A stretch of 64,000 nucleotides of DNA from Sporosarcina sp. Marseille-Q4943 (GTDB taxonomy: Bacteria > Bacillota > Bacilli > Bacillales_A > Planococcaceae): the NCBI RefSeq assembly GCF_943736995.1, contig NZ_CALSFT010000002.1:124001-188000 (forward strand), read 5' to 3'. The notes under the pieces are model-generated. The model saw only the letters and a program-made list of their open reading frames with translations, ran no database searches and was not told the origin of the DNA. Below, in pieces: positions 43,180 to 52,538 of the stretch (positions within the stretch are counted from its first letter, which is position 1; each line of letters opens with the position of its first letter). Made by a program: the position numbers and the translations under genes.

Positions 43180-44328
43180 ATGGCACGATATCGTTTTGAA
43201 ACAGATGAACATGTCCTGTTCCGGGAGACGCTCCGGAAATTCCTATTGAAGGAAGCAGTTCCCCATTATGATGAATGGGAAAAAGACCGGCTCATTCCCG
43301 TCAGTTTTTGGCGGAAGCTCGGGGAAATGGGGTTCCTTTGTCCGCAGGTTGAAGAACAATACGGCGGTCTCGGTCTCGACTTCAGCTACGGAGTCATTAT
43401 TGGGGAAGAGATGGAACGGGTTGGAGCGGGCTTGACGGGGGTCGGCCTGCATAATGACATTGTTGTTCCGTACATCGAATCGTACGGGACGGAAGAACAG
43501 AAGAAGCGTTGGTTGCCGGGGTGCATCACCGCGGATTTCATTACAGGTGTTGCGATGACAGAGCCCGGAACCGGTTCGGACCTTGCCAACATCCGGACGA
43601 CTGCCATTAAAGACGGGGACCATTATGTCGTGAATGGGCAAAAGACGTTCATTACAAACGGCGTGAACGGAAATCTGTTCCTCGTCGTCGTGAAGACAGA
43701 TTCGCACGCGGAACCGAAGCATCGGGGCATCAGCCTGCTCATGATCGAGGAGGGGACGCCTGGCTTTACGAAAGGGCGGAAGCTCGACAAGGTCGGCATG
43801 CATTCGCAAGATACAGCCGAACTCTACTTCGAAGATTGCCGTGTGCCTGTCGGCAATCTGATTGGCGGGGAAGGGAAAGGGTTCAGCTATCTGATGGAAA
43901 AGCTCCAGCAAGAAAGGCTGCTCGTCGCATTATCCGCACAGACCGCTTCGGAAGATATGCTCGAAATGACGCTCGACTACGTGAAATCACGGGAAGCGTT
44001 CGGAAAGCCGATTGGTTCATTCCAAAATACGCAGTTCAAGCTTGCGGAAATCGCGACGAAGGTGGAGCTCGGCAAAGCGTTTCTCGAATCGCTCATTGAA
44101 GATCATTTGGCCGGCAAGGACGTCGTGACGAAAGTGTCGATGGCGAAATACTGGATCACCGAAACGGCGCGTGAAATTTCCGTGGAATGCATGCAGCTGC
44201 ACGGGGGATACGGCTATATGGAGGAATATAAGATTGCACGGAGATACCGCGACATCCCGGTCGCTTCGATTTATGCGGGGACGAATGAAATCATGAAGAT
44301 GATCATTGCGAAGAATATGGGGCTATAG
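43180..44328 (+). CDS. Acyl-CoA dehydrogenase
   Basis: A 382-residue FAD-dependent acyl-CoA dehydrogenase. Landmarks are the FAD-binding MTEPGTGSDLANIRTTA, ITNGVNGNLFLV, the C-terminal QLHGGYGYMEEYKIAR and the catalytic-glutamate region YAGTNEIMK. It introduces the double bond in acyl-CoA for beta-oxidation. ATG follows AGGGGGAAATCAT. The chain-length preference cannot be read from sequence. Confidence 0.93.
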   Translation: MARYRFETDEHVLFRETLRKFLLKEAVPHYDEWEKDRLIPVSFWRKLGEMGFLCPQVEEQYGGLGLDFSYGVIIGEEMERVGAGLTGVGLHNDIVVPYIESYGTEEQKKRWLPGCITADFITGVAMTEPGTGSDLANIRTTAIKDGDHYVVNGQKTFITNGVNGNLFLVVVKTDSHAEPKHRGISLLMIEEGTPGFTKGRKLDKVGMHSQDTAELYFEDCRVPVGNLIGGEGKGFSYLMEKLQQERLLVALSAQTASEDMLEMTLDYVKSREAFGKPIGSFQNTQFKLAEIATKVELGKAFLESLIEDHLAGKDVVTKVSMAKYWITETAREISVECMQLHGGYGYMEEYKIARRYRDIPVASIYAGTNEIMKMIIAKNMGL

Positions 44329-44437
44329 GAGGGAATAGCAGGAAGCTTGTCCGCATATGATTGTGTGGGCGCAAGCGACTGCCGGGAACGGTTGTAAATG
44401 CTTAACACTATAAAAGCGCAAAAGGGGAGCGATTCAA

Positions 44438-46060
44438 ATGATGCAAACACCATTATTACTGTCATCGTTTATTAAAAGGGCAGAGCAGTTTTTTCCGAAC
44501 AAACTGATCATCTCCCGTACAGGGCCAGACATGATTCATCGGATTCCATACCGTGAATTTGCGAAGCGGACGAGGAAGCTGTCGAATGCCTTGACGAAGC
44601 TCGGGATGAAGCATGGAACGAAAGTGGGGACGTTTGGCTGGAACCATCACCGGCATTTGGAAGCGTACTTCGGCGTGCCGAGTACAGGCGCTATCCTTCA
44701 TATGGTAAATATCCGCTTGGCGCCGGAGCATATCGCCTACGTCATCAATCATGCGGAAGATGAAATCCTGCTCGTCGATGATAACCTTTTCCCACATCTT
44801 GAAAAGCTGGCACCGATGCTCAAGACGGTGAAGCATTACGTCATCATGGGCGATAGCGCAGAAGTGCCTGAGACGACACTTCAAAATGTTCATTCTTATG
44901 AAGCGTTGCTTGCGGAGGCATCGGATCAGTATGACTATCCGGAGGACTTGGATGAAAACACGCCTGCCGGAATGTGCTACACATCCGCTACGACAGGCAA
45001 TCCGAAAGGGGTTGTCTACACACACCGCGGCATCGTGCTTCACAGCTTTGCGCTTGGGTTGGCGGATGCGATGGGACTGCGTGAAAGCGACGTCATCATG
45101 CCGATCGTGCCGATGTTCCACGTCAATGCATGGGGGATGCCGTTTGCGGCGGTTTTCTATGGCTCAACGCAAGTGCTGCCGGGACCGGGCTTCAACCCGC
45201 AGCTGTTGCTTGACTTGATTGAACAGGAGAAAGTGACGCTGACGGCAGGCGTGCCGACGATTTGGCTGGCGGTTTTGAAAGAGCAGGAACAAAATCCGAG
45301 GGAGCTCTCCTCGCTTCGCGGCATCGTGAGTGGCGGCTCGGCATCTCCGAAAGGGCTGATCCGGGCATTTGAAGAGAAACTCGGAGTACCGTTCTACGTC
45401 GGATATGGCATGACCGAAACTTCGCCGCTCGTCAGCTTATCGGTCTACACGTCCGGCATGGAGGATTTGCCGATGGATGAACGGATTGATATCCGTGCAT
45501 TGCAAGGGTTGATCATGCCGGGGCTTGAAGTGAAAGTCGTGAATGAAGACGGCGAAGTGCCTTGGGATGGTAAGACGATGGGCGAACTTGCGGTGCGTGG
45601 TCCTTGGATTGCGAGCGAATATTACAAGGACGACCGGACGGCGGAGGCATTCAAGGACGGCTGGCTCTACACGGGCGACATCGCCGTCATGACGGATATC
45701 GGTTATTTGAAGCTGATGGATAGAACGAAGGATTTGATTAAAAGCGGCGGTGAATGGATCTCTTCCGTCGATTTGGAGAACGCTTTGATGACGCATGAAG
45801 CGGTGTTCGAAGCGGCCGTCATTGCTGTTCCGCATGAAAAATGGGTGGAACGCCCGCTGGCCTGTGTCGTATTGAAAGAGGGCAAAACCGCGGACGATGC
45901 GTTGAAAGCCGAACTGCTCACTTATTTGGAAGGCCAATTCGCGAAGCTATGGGTTCCGGACGATGTCGTCTTCTTGGACGAAATACCGAAAACATCCGTC
46001 GGGAAATTCCTGAAAACCGCTTTGCGCGAACAATTGAAGGGCCATGTATTGGAAGTGTGA
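44438..46060 (+). CDS. AMP-dependent acyl-CoA ligase
   Basis: A 540-residue ANL-family enzyme that activates a fatty or related acid to its CoA ester. The AMP-binding P-loop is YTSATTGNPKGV, then GYGMTETSP and YTGDIAVMTD, with the C-terminal KTSVGKFLK lysine. The start ATGATG lies behind AAGGGGAG. It closes the operon with thiolase, SDR and acyl-CoA dehydrogenase, which together form a complete oxidation spiral except for an enoyl-CoA hydratase, which is missing here. Confidence 0.9.
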   Translation: MMQTPLLLSSFIKRAEQFFPNKLIISRTGPDMIHRIPYREFAKRTRKLSNALTKLGMKHGTKVGTFGWNHHRHLEAYFGVPSTGAILHMVNIRLAPEHIAYVINHAEDEILLVDDNLFPHLEKLAPMLKTVKHYVIMGDSAEVPETTLQNVHSYEALLAEASDQYDYPEDLDENTPAGMCYTSATTGNPKGVVYTHRGIVLHSFALGLADAMGLRESDVIMPIVPMFHVNAWGMPFAAVFYGSTQVLPGPGFNPQLLLDLIEQEKVTLTAGVPTIWLAVLKEQEQNPRELSSLRGIVSGGSASPKGLIRAFEEKLGVPFYVGYGMTETSPLVSLSVYTSGMEDLPMDERIDIRALQGLIMPGLEVKVVNEDGEVPWDGKTMGELAVRGPWIASEYYKDDRTAEAFKDGWLYTGDIAVMTDIGYLKLMDRTKDLIKSGGEWISSVDLENALMTHEAVFEAAVIAVPHEKWVERPLACVVLKEGKTADDALKAELLTYLEGQFAKLWVPDDVVFLDEIPKTSVGKFLKTALREQLKGHVLEV

Positions 46061-46067
46061 ATGGATG

Positions 46068-46096
46068 CCACCCGCTCTTGCAGCGGGTGGTTTTTT
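46068..46096 (+). terminator. Terminator of the acyl-CoA operon
   Basis: CCACCCGCT (46068-46076) pairs perfectly with AGCGGGTGG (46082-46090), followed by TTTTTT. Confidence 0.9.
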
Positions 46097-46135
46097 ATGG
46101 AGTTTTCTTTGGGGAATCGCCATGTTTATGGCAAG

Positions 46136-46333
46136 TCGGTGGTAAATGCGGGAGAATCGGTGGTAAACTCCCAAGAATCGGTGGTAAAGTGCCCAGAGTC
46201 GGTGGTAAACTCCGCCAAGTCGGTAATAAACGCCCCTAAGTGGTGATAAACTCTCCCTAAGCGGTGATAAAGTTGCCATGGACGGTGATAACCTCCAGCA
46301 AGTCGGTGATAACACCCCGAATGTCGGTGAGAA
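46136..46333. repeat. Array A7: ten GGTGRTAA units, 21-bp period
   Basis: TCGGTGGTAA-type cores start at 46136, 46157, 46178 and 46199, then GGTAATAA at 46220, GGTGATAA types at 46240, 46261, 46282 and 46303, and GGTGAGAA at 46324. Steps are 21 bp (one of 20). This is the reverse complement of the A2/A3 word. The array fills the gap between the ligase terminator and the DUF4139 gene. Confidence 0.92.
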
Positions 46334-46435
46334 ACTTTATTCGCTCTCCCTCGCATTAATTCCATCAGAAAAGGGAATAGCGTATAGGGAGCATATTTAA
46401 TGGAAGAAGTGTTCAATCACATAGGAGGTATTAGC

Positions 46436-47719
46436 ATGCTGAACAGAATTCCGAAATCCGAGACGACAGCTTGTTCCCTTACTGTATACAATGATGGCTT
46501 TGCGCTTGTGAAAGATACACGTTCCATTCCGCAATTCAACGAAAATGATTCTGTCCATTTTGTCGGAGTGGCGAAGAAGCTGAAGCCCGATTCCATCATT
46601 GTTGAAGGGGTGGACTTGTTGGAGCTTGTCTATGAATATGACCTGATGGATGAATTGAGGATATTTGAGAGATATTTAGGCCGTCAAATTTTAATCAAAG
46701 ATCCGTTCACAAAACAAGATCGGGCATACACATTGCTACGTGCAAATGGCCCGATCGTCATGCAGGATGTCGAAACGAAAGAGCTTATTATCAATCCGAA
46801 GGGCGAATTGCGTTTTCCGGAAATTGAAGGCGGGAATCATGTAGAGCCGACACTCGTCTGGAAAGTCGCCGAGCAGCGAAGCGATGAAGTGTGTGTCTCA
46901 TATTTGACAGGCGGGGTATCGTGGGAGGCGGATTATGTCATTTCCATGCACGGCGACCGTTTCGACTTGTCGGGTTGGCTATCGATGAAAAACTACTCCG
47001 GCGTCTCTTTCAACGATGCTCAACTTCGTCTCATATCAGGTAAGCTGAGCAAGGCGGGCAATGAAAACGAAGAGAAAAGCGCGGAGCTGTCGAGGCGGGA
47101 AAAGCAGAAGACAGAAGCTTTTTCCGATTTCCATACGTACACGTTCCCAAAGACAATCGATTTGGAAGACCGACAACAAAAGCAGCTTCGGCTTCTATCA
47201 TCCTCCAATTCAAAAGCACGCATTATCTATGAAATCAACGAACAGACTTCGAATCCGGATATCTTCATCGAATTCGACAATACGGTGGAGAACGGTCTCG
47301 GTTTTCCGTTGCCAGCTGGAGTTTTTAAAATGTACCGGACGAACCCGGATGATGGCAGTGCGGAATTCATTGGCGAATATGCAATTAAGCATACGGAAGT
47401 GAATGAAAAAGTCCGTTTGAAATCAGGAGAAGCATGTGACATTGAAGTGAAGGCGAAAAAGGCCGGTAAATATAAAGAAGGCGGATACGAGTATACCGAA
47501 TACGAATACAGTATTTGCAATACGAAAGGCACCCCGGTCGAAGCCGTCATCCGTCAACAAGTTCCCGGACATTTATGGACGGTGGATGAATCGACGCATG
47601 AATGGCAGAAGAAACGTGACAAGATTGTGCTGCCTGTTCATGTTCCTGTCAATGTCGAGGAAAAGGTGAAGTTTACAATCCGCCACGATCGCTCTGCGAG
47701 AAGGACAATTGGTTTCTAA
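46436..47719 (+). CDS. DUF4139 domain protein
   Basis: A 427-residue soluble protein. The N-terminal part carries the pattern TVYNDGFALVKDTRSIP and the central/C-terminal DUF4139 region begins around WKVAEQRSDEVCVSYLTGGVSWEADYV (about residue 140), as in mucoidy-inhibitor-A-like proteins. It is rich in beta structure. Start 46436 follows AGGAGG; an upstream ATG at 46400 lies before the binding site. Function in Bacillales is unknown. It is transcribed alone and ended by a good terminator. Confidence 0.82.
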   Translation: MLNRIPKSETTACSLTVYNDGFALVKDTRSIPQFNENDSVHFVGVAKKLKPDSIIVEGVDLLELVYEYDLMDELRIFERYLGRQILIKDPFTKQDRAYTLLRANGPIVMQDVETKELIINPKGELRFPEIEGGNHVEPTLVWKVAEQRSDEVCVSYLTGGVSWEADYVISMHGDRFDLSGWLSMKNYSGVSFNDAQLRLISGKLSKAGNENEEKSAELSRREKQKTEAFSDFHTYTFPKTIDLEDRQQKQLRLLSSSNSKARIIYEINEQTSNPDIFIEFDNTVENGLGFPLPAGVFKMYRTNPDDGSAEFIGEYAIKHTEVNEKVRLKSGEACDIEVKAKKAGKYKEGGYEYTEYEYSICNTKGTPVEAVIRQQVPGHLWTVDESTHEWQKKRDKIVLPVHVPVNVEEKVKFTIRHDRSARRTIGF

Positions 47720-47765
47720 AGCATAACATTTTTAACTATGCTTATATCGAAATAATGTGGAATTG

Positions 47766-47807
47766 CACCCGACGCTGGGGATAAAATCGGCATTCGGGTG
47801 TTTTTTT
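47766..47807 (+). terminator. Terminator of the DUF4139 gene
   Basis: CACCCGA (47766-47772) pairs with TCGGGTG (47794-47800), followed by seven T residues. Confidence 0.8.
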
Positions 47808-47814
47808 ATTCACA

Positions 47815-47925
47815 TGTGGATAATATTCATTCAAAACCACCCCATAATTCAGAAATTATAAACATATAAACAATCTTACCCACAGTTTTCGGTGTATAAG
47901 TCCATTTCGCGCATACTTATCCACT
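47815..47925. promoter_or_regulatory. DnaA-box-like cluster in a 330-bp AT-rich gap
   Basis: A perfect DnaA box TTATCCACA on the minus strand (47823-47815) and two one-mismatch boxes on the plus strand, TTACCCACA (47876-47884) and TTATCCACT (47917-47925). The gap between the DUF4139 terminator and dedA otherwise holds no gene. Functional binding is not proven. Confidence 0.4.
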
Positions 47926-48050
47926 ACATTCACATTCATACTCTTCCTTTTTCAAACGTACAATCCATCAGGACAGGTTGGAACTTCCAAGTGGATACCG
48001 GCGTCTGATAAGATGGACATAATTGAATTTTTACGACCAGGGAGAGTGTC

Positions 48051-48662
48051 ATGGATAATTGGATAACTGAATTCATAAGTGAGCACGGATATTTTGGAGT
48101 GTGCTTTCTGTTGTTGATTGAAAATATATTTCCACCGATTCCATCTGAAATCATCTTGACCTTCAGTGGATTTGCAACTGGGTTTACAACGATGACGAAA
48201 ACAGGCGTCATCATCGCTGCTACAATTGGTTCGGTCGTCGGTGCGATGATTCTATATAGTATCGGTTTGCTCATTGATGTGGAGCGACTTGAGAAATTTG
48301 TGGAGCGGCGGGGACGCTGGCTGCGCCTATCGAAGAAGGATCTGAGGAGAGCAGATGAATGGTTTGATAAATACGGTCCATGGACTGTGTTTTTTTGCCG
48401 TCTCGTTCCGCTCGTCCGTAGTCTGATTTCGGTGCCTGCGGGAATGTCGAATATGAACTTTCCGCTGTTTCTGTTATTGACAACTCTCGGGAGCTTCATT
48501 TGGAACACAATTCTTGTTACAATAGGGTTTAATGTCGGTGAAAATTGGGAGTCGATCGTCCATTATATGGACGTCTATTCGAACATTGTTTATGTGTTGT
48601 TAGCAATTGGTGGAATAGCGGTTTGTATTGGTTACATCCGATTCCGCAGAAAGAGGGCTTAG
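48051..48662 (+). CDS. DedA family membrane protein
   Basis: A 203-residue DedA protein with four to six helices. Family landmarks are ENIFPPIPSEIILTFSGF near residue 25 and FCRLVPLVRSLISVPAGMSNM in the middle. Members act in membrane homeostasis, and some translocate undecaprenyl phosphate. The next gene, 3 bp downstream, encodes UppP, which makes undecaprenyl phosphate, so a shared role in carrier-lipid recycling is a sensible inference. Confidence 0.9.
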   Translation: MDNWITEFISEHGYFGVCFLLLIENIFPPIPSEIILTFSGFATGFTTMTKTGVIIAATIGSVVGAMILYSIGLLIDVERLEKFVERRGRWLRLSKKDLRRADEWFDKYGPWTVFFCRLVPLVRSLISVPAGMSNMNFPLFLLLTTLGSFIWNTILVTIGFNVGENWESIVHYMDVYSNIVYVLLAIGGIAVCIGYIRFRRKRA

Positions 48663-48665
48663 TGG

Positions 48666-49493
48666 ATGGATTTATTTGAATTACTCAAGGCGTTGATCCT
48701 TGGCTTTGTGGAAGGGATGACAGAGTTTGCGCCAGTCTCCTCGACAGGGCATCTCATTATCGTAGACGATATGTGGTTGAAGACGGAGGAGTTTCTTGGA
48801 AAATATCCGGCCAACACATTTAAGATCGTCATCCAGCTTGGATCGATATTAGCGGTTGTCGTCGTGTTTTGGAAGAGGTTACTCAGTTTGGTCGGTCTGT
48901 ATAAGATCGACGGGAAAAAGATGACGAGTCGTTTTAATCTTATGCACGTTATTGTCGGCATGTTGCCAGCAGTCATTCTTGGATTTGCATTCAAAGATTT
49001 AATCGATGATTATTTATTCGGCGTCGAGACGGTCATTTTTGCACTCGTCGCAGGAGCAATTCTCATGATTGCCGCAGACAAATTCGGACCGAAGAGACCG
49101 AAAGTCCAATCATTGGATCAGATTACATATCGGCAGGCATTTACGGTGGGTCTTGTCCAATGTTTATCATTATGGCCAGGTTTCTCACGTTCGGGTGCAA
49201 CGATTTCCGGTGGTGTCCTGTTCGGAATGAACCATAGAACCGCGGCTGACTTCACGTTCATCATGGCGGTGCCGATCATGGCGGGTGCAAGCCTCGTGTC
49301 GGTCCTGAAAAACTGGGAAGATATGTCGATGGATTACCTTTCATTTTATATCGTCGGCTTTATAAGCGCTTTTGTCTTTGCGCTCGTTTCGATCCGCTTC
49401 TTCCTGAAGCTTGTATCGAGAATCAAACTTGTGCCGTTTGCGTTGTATAGAATTTTTCTAGCAATCGTCTTAGCAGCAATCGTATTTTTATAA
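48666..49493 (+). CDS. uppP: Undecaprenyl-diphosphatase UppP (BacA)
   Basis: A 275-residue polytopic enzyme that removes one phosphate from undecaprenyl diphosphate, regenerating the wall-synthesis carrier and giving bacitracin tolerance. The catalytic motifs are GFVEGMTEFAPVSSTGHL near the N-terminus and LWPGFSRSGATISGG in the middle. Start lies 3 bp after the dedA stop. Confidence 0.95.
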   Translation: MDLFELLKALILGFVEGMTEFAPVSSTGHLIIVDDMWLKTEEFLGKYPANTFKIVIQLGSILAVVVVFWKRLLSLVGLYKIDGKKMTSRFNLMHVIVGMLPAVILGFAFKDLIDDYLFGVETVIFALVAGAILMIAADKFGPKRPKVQSLDQITYRQAFTVGLVQCLSLWPGFSRSGATISGGVLFGMNHRTAADFTFIMAVPIMAGASLVSVLKNWEDMSMDYLSFYIVGFISAFVFALVSIRFFLKLVSRIKLVPFALYRIFLAIVLAAIVFL

Positions 49494-49501
49494 TCATGTT
49501 G

Positions 49502-49527
49502 ACGACTCGTTTACGGGTCGTTTTTTT
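49502..49527 (+). terminator. Terminator of the dedA-uppP unit
   Basis: ACGACTCG (49502-49509) pairs with CGGGTCGT (49514-49521, one wobble), then TTTTTTT. Confidence 0.8.
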
Positions 49528-49579
49528 ATTCTCTAAAACAGTCTTCTGCTACACTTAAGAAAAAACGGCGGTGAGGAAC

Positions 49580-50281
49580 TTGAGTGAGCAAGTACTAATT
49601 ATTGAAGATGAAGAAGCGATAGCGCGCGTTCTTCAATTGGAGCTTGAGTTTGAAGGATATTCGGTCGGCGTCGCACATTCGGGGACGGACGGCCTTATTA
49701 AGTTCAGGGAGCAGGAGTGGAATCTTGTTTTGTTGGATCTCATGCTGCCTGGTATGAATGGGTTGGATGTGCTGCGGCGAATCCGGGCGGCGGAAGACGG
49801 TACGCCCGTTATTTTATTGACGGCGAAAAGCGATGTGGAAGACAAAGTGACAGGGCTCGACTTGGGAGCGAATGATTACGTCACCAAACCGTTCGTAATC
49901 GATGAATTGCTTGCCCGCATCAGGTCGGCTATACGTACTTCGCAAAAGAAGTCCGTCGTGAAAGATGAATTTCTTCATGAATTCGCCGGATTATCGATCC
50001 ATGAGCAGTCCCGTGAAGTGACACGGGATGGTGACTCCATCGATTTAACACCGCGGGAATATGACTTATTGCTTCATTTGATCCGGCATCCGAATCAGGT
50101 GCTTTCGCGTGAACAGTTACTCGATGCGGTATGGGGCTTTGACTATTATGGCGACACGAACGTAGTTGATGTCTATATCCGATATGTCCGGAAAAAAATC
50201 GATCGCCGGAACGAACCTTCCCTCATCCAAACAGTACGGGGCGTCGGATATGCGTTAAAGGAACCGGTCCATGAAGCTTAA
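49580..50281 (+). CDS. OmpR/PhoB family response regulator
   Basis: A 233-residue response regulator with IIEDEEAIARV, phospho-acceptor D in LVLLDLMLPGMNG, K in YVTKPF and a C-terminal winged helix (LTPREYDLLLHLIRHPNQVLS begins it; VRGVGYALK ends it). TTG at 49580 lies behind GGCGGTGAGG; a GTG nine bases earlier is the alternative. It overlaps the kinase gene by 11 bp. The two PepSY genes that follow are probable targets or accessories. Confidence 0.9.
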   Translation: MSEQVLIIEDEEAIARVLQLELEFEGYSVGVAHSGTDGLIKFREQEWNLVLLDLMLPGMNGLDVLRRIRAAEDGTPVILLTAKSDVEDKVTGLDLGANDYVTKPFVIDELLARIRSAIRTSQKKSVVKDEFLHEFAGLSIHEQSREVTRDGDSIDLTPREYDLLLHLIRHPNQVLSREQLLDAVWGFDYYGDTNVVDVYIRYVRKKIDRRNEPSLIQTVRGVGYALKEPVHEA

Positions 50282-51635
50282 AAAGAAGATCCATGTTTTT
50301 TCGACCCTATTGATGTTCATTCTTCTTGTGCTCGCGAACATCCTCATCTATTTCCTTTTCGAAAGGATGTCTCATAACACGGAATATGAGCAACTGCTCG
50401 GCCGTGCAAAAGAGCTGACCGCAGAGTTGAGCATATTGGAGACGGAAGCGGATGCCGGCATGGTATTGCGCGCATTCATTCCAGCGAATGGTGCCATCTC
50501 CATCATTAACAGCGACGATAAACCACTCATCAATGTTCAATCTTTGGCTGGGCTCGGGAAAGTCGACGGCCATGTGAATCCGGGCAATTCTTATACGATT
50601 GACCGATTCGAAGGTACGGAAGCGTTATCGATCTCAATGCCGATCATTTGGCCAACAGGTGAAGTTGTTACAATGAAAATGACCCAACTGCTGACAGATG
50701 TTGAGAAAAATATGCGGGTCCTGAAGTATGTCCTGATCGGTGTTACAACGTTTGCGATGATTCCGATCACACTTTCCAGCATGACGCTCGGCAGAATTGT
50801 CACTCGGCCGATCGAGAATCTCATAACGGCGATGAACAGAAGCCGGCAATCGGGGACGTATGAAAAGTTGACTGGCGTTGTAAATGGAAATGACGAGCTT
50901 GCACAAATGGAACGGACGTTTAATGAAATGATGGAACAATTGGAACAGAACTATATGAAGCAGGAGCAATTTGTCTCAAACGCATCCCATGAATTAAAAA
51001 CGCCTTTGACTGTAATCGAAAGCTACTCCCGATTGTTGGCGAGGCGTGGGTTAGAAAATCGGGAAGTCGTCGATGAGGCGTTGAATGCCATTATCTCTGA
51101 AACGGGCCGGATGAAAGAAATGATTGCACAAATGCTTGATTTGGCGAAGAGCAGCGGTTCTCATGCGTTCGAATTTGCAGAAGTCGATTTGACTCCCTTG
51201 CTGGAAGCTGCTGTGATGCCGTTGAGGCAAGCATACGATAGGGAAATCATTATTGATGCGGATGGGCCGGCAATTGTCGAAACGGATGGGAAATTCGTGA
51301 AGCAGTTGTTGTTCATTCTTCTCGACAATGCACGGAAATATAGCGATCGGGAAATCTTCACTTCTATACAAGACCAGCAGGACGTAGTAGAAATCACTGT
51401 GAAGGATTATGGCAAAGGGATTCCGCAATCCGACTTGCCGCATATTTTCGATCGTTTTTACCGGGTGGAGTCGGACCGTAGCCGTAAGACAGGAGGAACC
51501 GGGTTGGGGCTATCCATTGCGAAGGAGATAGCCGACGGACTTGGCGCTACCTTGACGATAGAAAGTGTTGTGGACATGGGAACTGTTATCCGGGTTTTGA
51601 TTCCGAGAAAGAGAAAGGCTCTCAGGGAATTTTAA
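50271..51635 (+). CDS. Sensor histidine kinase with HAMP domain
   Basis: A 454-residue kinase with two helices (about 10-30 and 145-170) flanking an extracytoplasmic domain, a HAMP domain, the H-box VSNASHELKTPLTVIES and HATPase motifs (LDNARKYS, DYGKGIP, GTGLGLSIAKEIA). It partners the upstream regulator, with an 11-bp gene overlap. The signal is unknown. Confidence 0.92.
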   Translation: MKLKKKIHVFSTLLMFILLVLANILIYFLFERMSHNTEYEQLLGRAKELTAELSILETEADAGMVLRAFIPANGAISIINSDDKPLINVQSLAGLGKVDGHVNPGNSYTIDRFEGTEALSISMPIIWPTGEVVTMKMTQLLTDVEKNMRVLKYVLIGVTTFAMIPITLSSMTLGRIVTRPIENLITAMNRSRQSGTYEKLTGVVNGNDELAQMERTFNEMMEQLEQNYMKQEQFVSNASHELKTPLTVIESYSRLLARRGLENREVVDEALNAIISETGRMKEMIAQMLDLAKSSGSHAFEFAEVDLTPLLEAAVMPLRQAYDREIIIDADGPAIVETDGKFVKQLLFILLDNARKYSDREIFTSIQDQQDVVEITVKDYGKGIPQSDLPHIFDRFYRVESDRSRKTGGTGLGLSIAKEIADGLGATLTIESVVDMGTVIRVLIPRKRKALREF

Positions 51636-51673
51636 TGTTAGGGCGGTAAGATGAAAGAAAGGAGGATTTTTGC

Positions 51674-52438
51674 ATGAATATATGGAAAAAACCTTGGTTC
51701 ATCCCGATTGTCTTGACGATCATCATTGTCATCGCAGGGCAGCTGTATACGGCAGGAAAGCTGACGAAGGCCGAAACCTTGCCGAAAGAGGAGATCAGCT
51801 CCCAATTAGCGATGATTTACGATGGAGAAGTGAAAGATCTCATGTTGGATGGATCTGTGTATAAAGCGAAAGTTTCAAGAGCAGGGGCGGAATACGCTGT
51901 GGAAGTCGACGCAGGATCGGGCAAAGTTCTTTCACTCATTCAGACGAAAGAAACATCAAAGCCCGATATCGTCATGGAGACAGATGAAGGAGAAAAAGCC
52001 GGAAATACGGACGAAACGGCGACGCCAGTTGAAAATTCGTCTGACGAAACGGCTAAAACAGATAGTGAGATAAAGAAAGAGCCAGATAACAAAGCAACAG
52101 ATAGCAGCGCGGCAGATCAGACGGAAAGCAAAACCGAAGTTCCGAAGCCGAGTGCCAACAAAACACCCGAGCAATCCAAACCAGCTAGCAAGCCGGCGAA
52201 TAAGGAAAAGCAGCGAAAAACCGTTCTCATCTCCGAGCAAAAGGCAAAAAAGATTGGAATGGCCCAATTGCCGGCCGGAGCGATTGGCGAAGTTGATGAT
52301 GTGGATTTTGTGAATTCGGAAGACGGTGGCTATTATTTAGTGCAGATTGAAATCGACACGGATGATGATATGGACGAAGTTACGTATCAAATCCATGCGA
52401 TATCAGGAAAAGTGATGACTGTCACTTGGGATGATTAA
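51674..52438 (+). CDS. Membrane-anchored PepSY domain protein
   Basis: A 254-residue protein: N-terminal anchor (IPIVLTIIIVIAGQLYT), a first PepSY-like part (about residues 30-95), a long low-complexity linker rich in Thr, Glu, Lys and Pro, and a C-terminal PepSY domain (AGAIGEVDDVDFVNSEDGGY onward). PepSY domains are thought to inhibit or sense peptidases or to bind peptides outside the cell. ATG follows AGGAGG. It is the third gene of the two-component operon and may feed back on the kinase. Confidence 0.85.
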   Translation: MNIWKKPWFIPIVLTIIIVIAGQLYTAGKLTKAETLPKEEISSQLAMIYDGEVKDLMLDGSVYKAKVSRAGAEYAVEVDAGSGKVLSLIQTKETSKPDIVMETDEGEKAGNTDETATPVENSSDETAKTDSEIKKEPDNKATDSSAADQTESKTEVPKPSANKTPEQSKPASKPANKEKQRKTVLISEQKAKKIGMAQLPAGAIGEVDDVDFVNSEDGGYYLVQIEIDTDDDMDEVTYQIHAISGKVMTVTWDD

Positions 52439-52442
52439 ATTA

Positions 52443-52490
52443 AGAAATTGATTCTCATCAATTTCTAATATTCCTCTCAATATCCTCTCA
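52443..52490 (+). promoter_or_regulatory. Hairpin and tandem TCCTCTCA repeat before the PepSY gene
   Basis: AGAAATTGAT (52443-52452) pairs with ATCAATTTCT (52457-52466), without a T-tract. Next, TCCTCTCA occurs at 52472-52479 and 52483-52490, an 11-bp step that suits tandem binding of an OmpR-family regulator, perhaps the one encoded at 49.6 kb. Confidence 0.45.
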
Positions 52491-52538
52491 TCTTCACGAG
52501 GTAGTATGAAGATAGAAGAAAAAAGGAGGAAAACAAAC

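Noticed and set aside
47936..48508. A 190-residue minus-strand frame opposite dedA
   Set aside because: The plus strand encodes a recognisable DedA protein; the minus frame has no family features.
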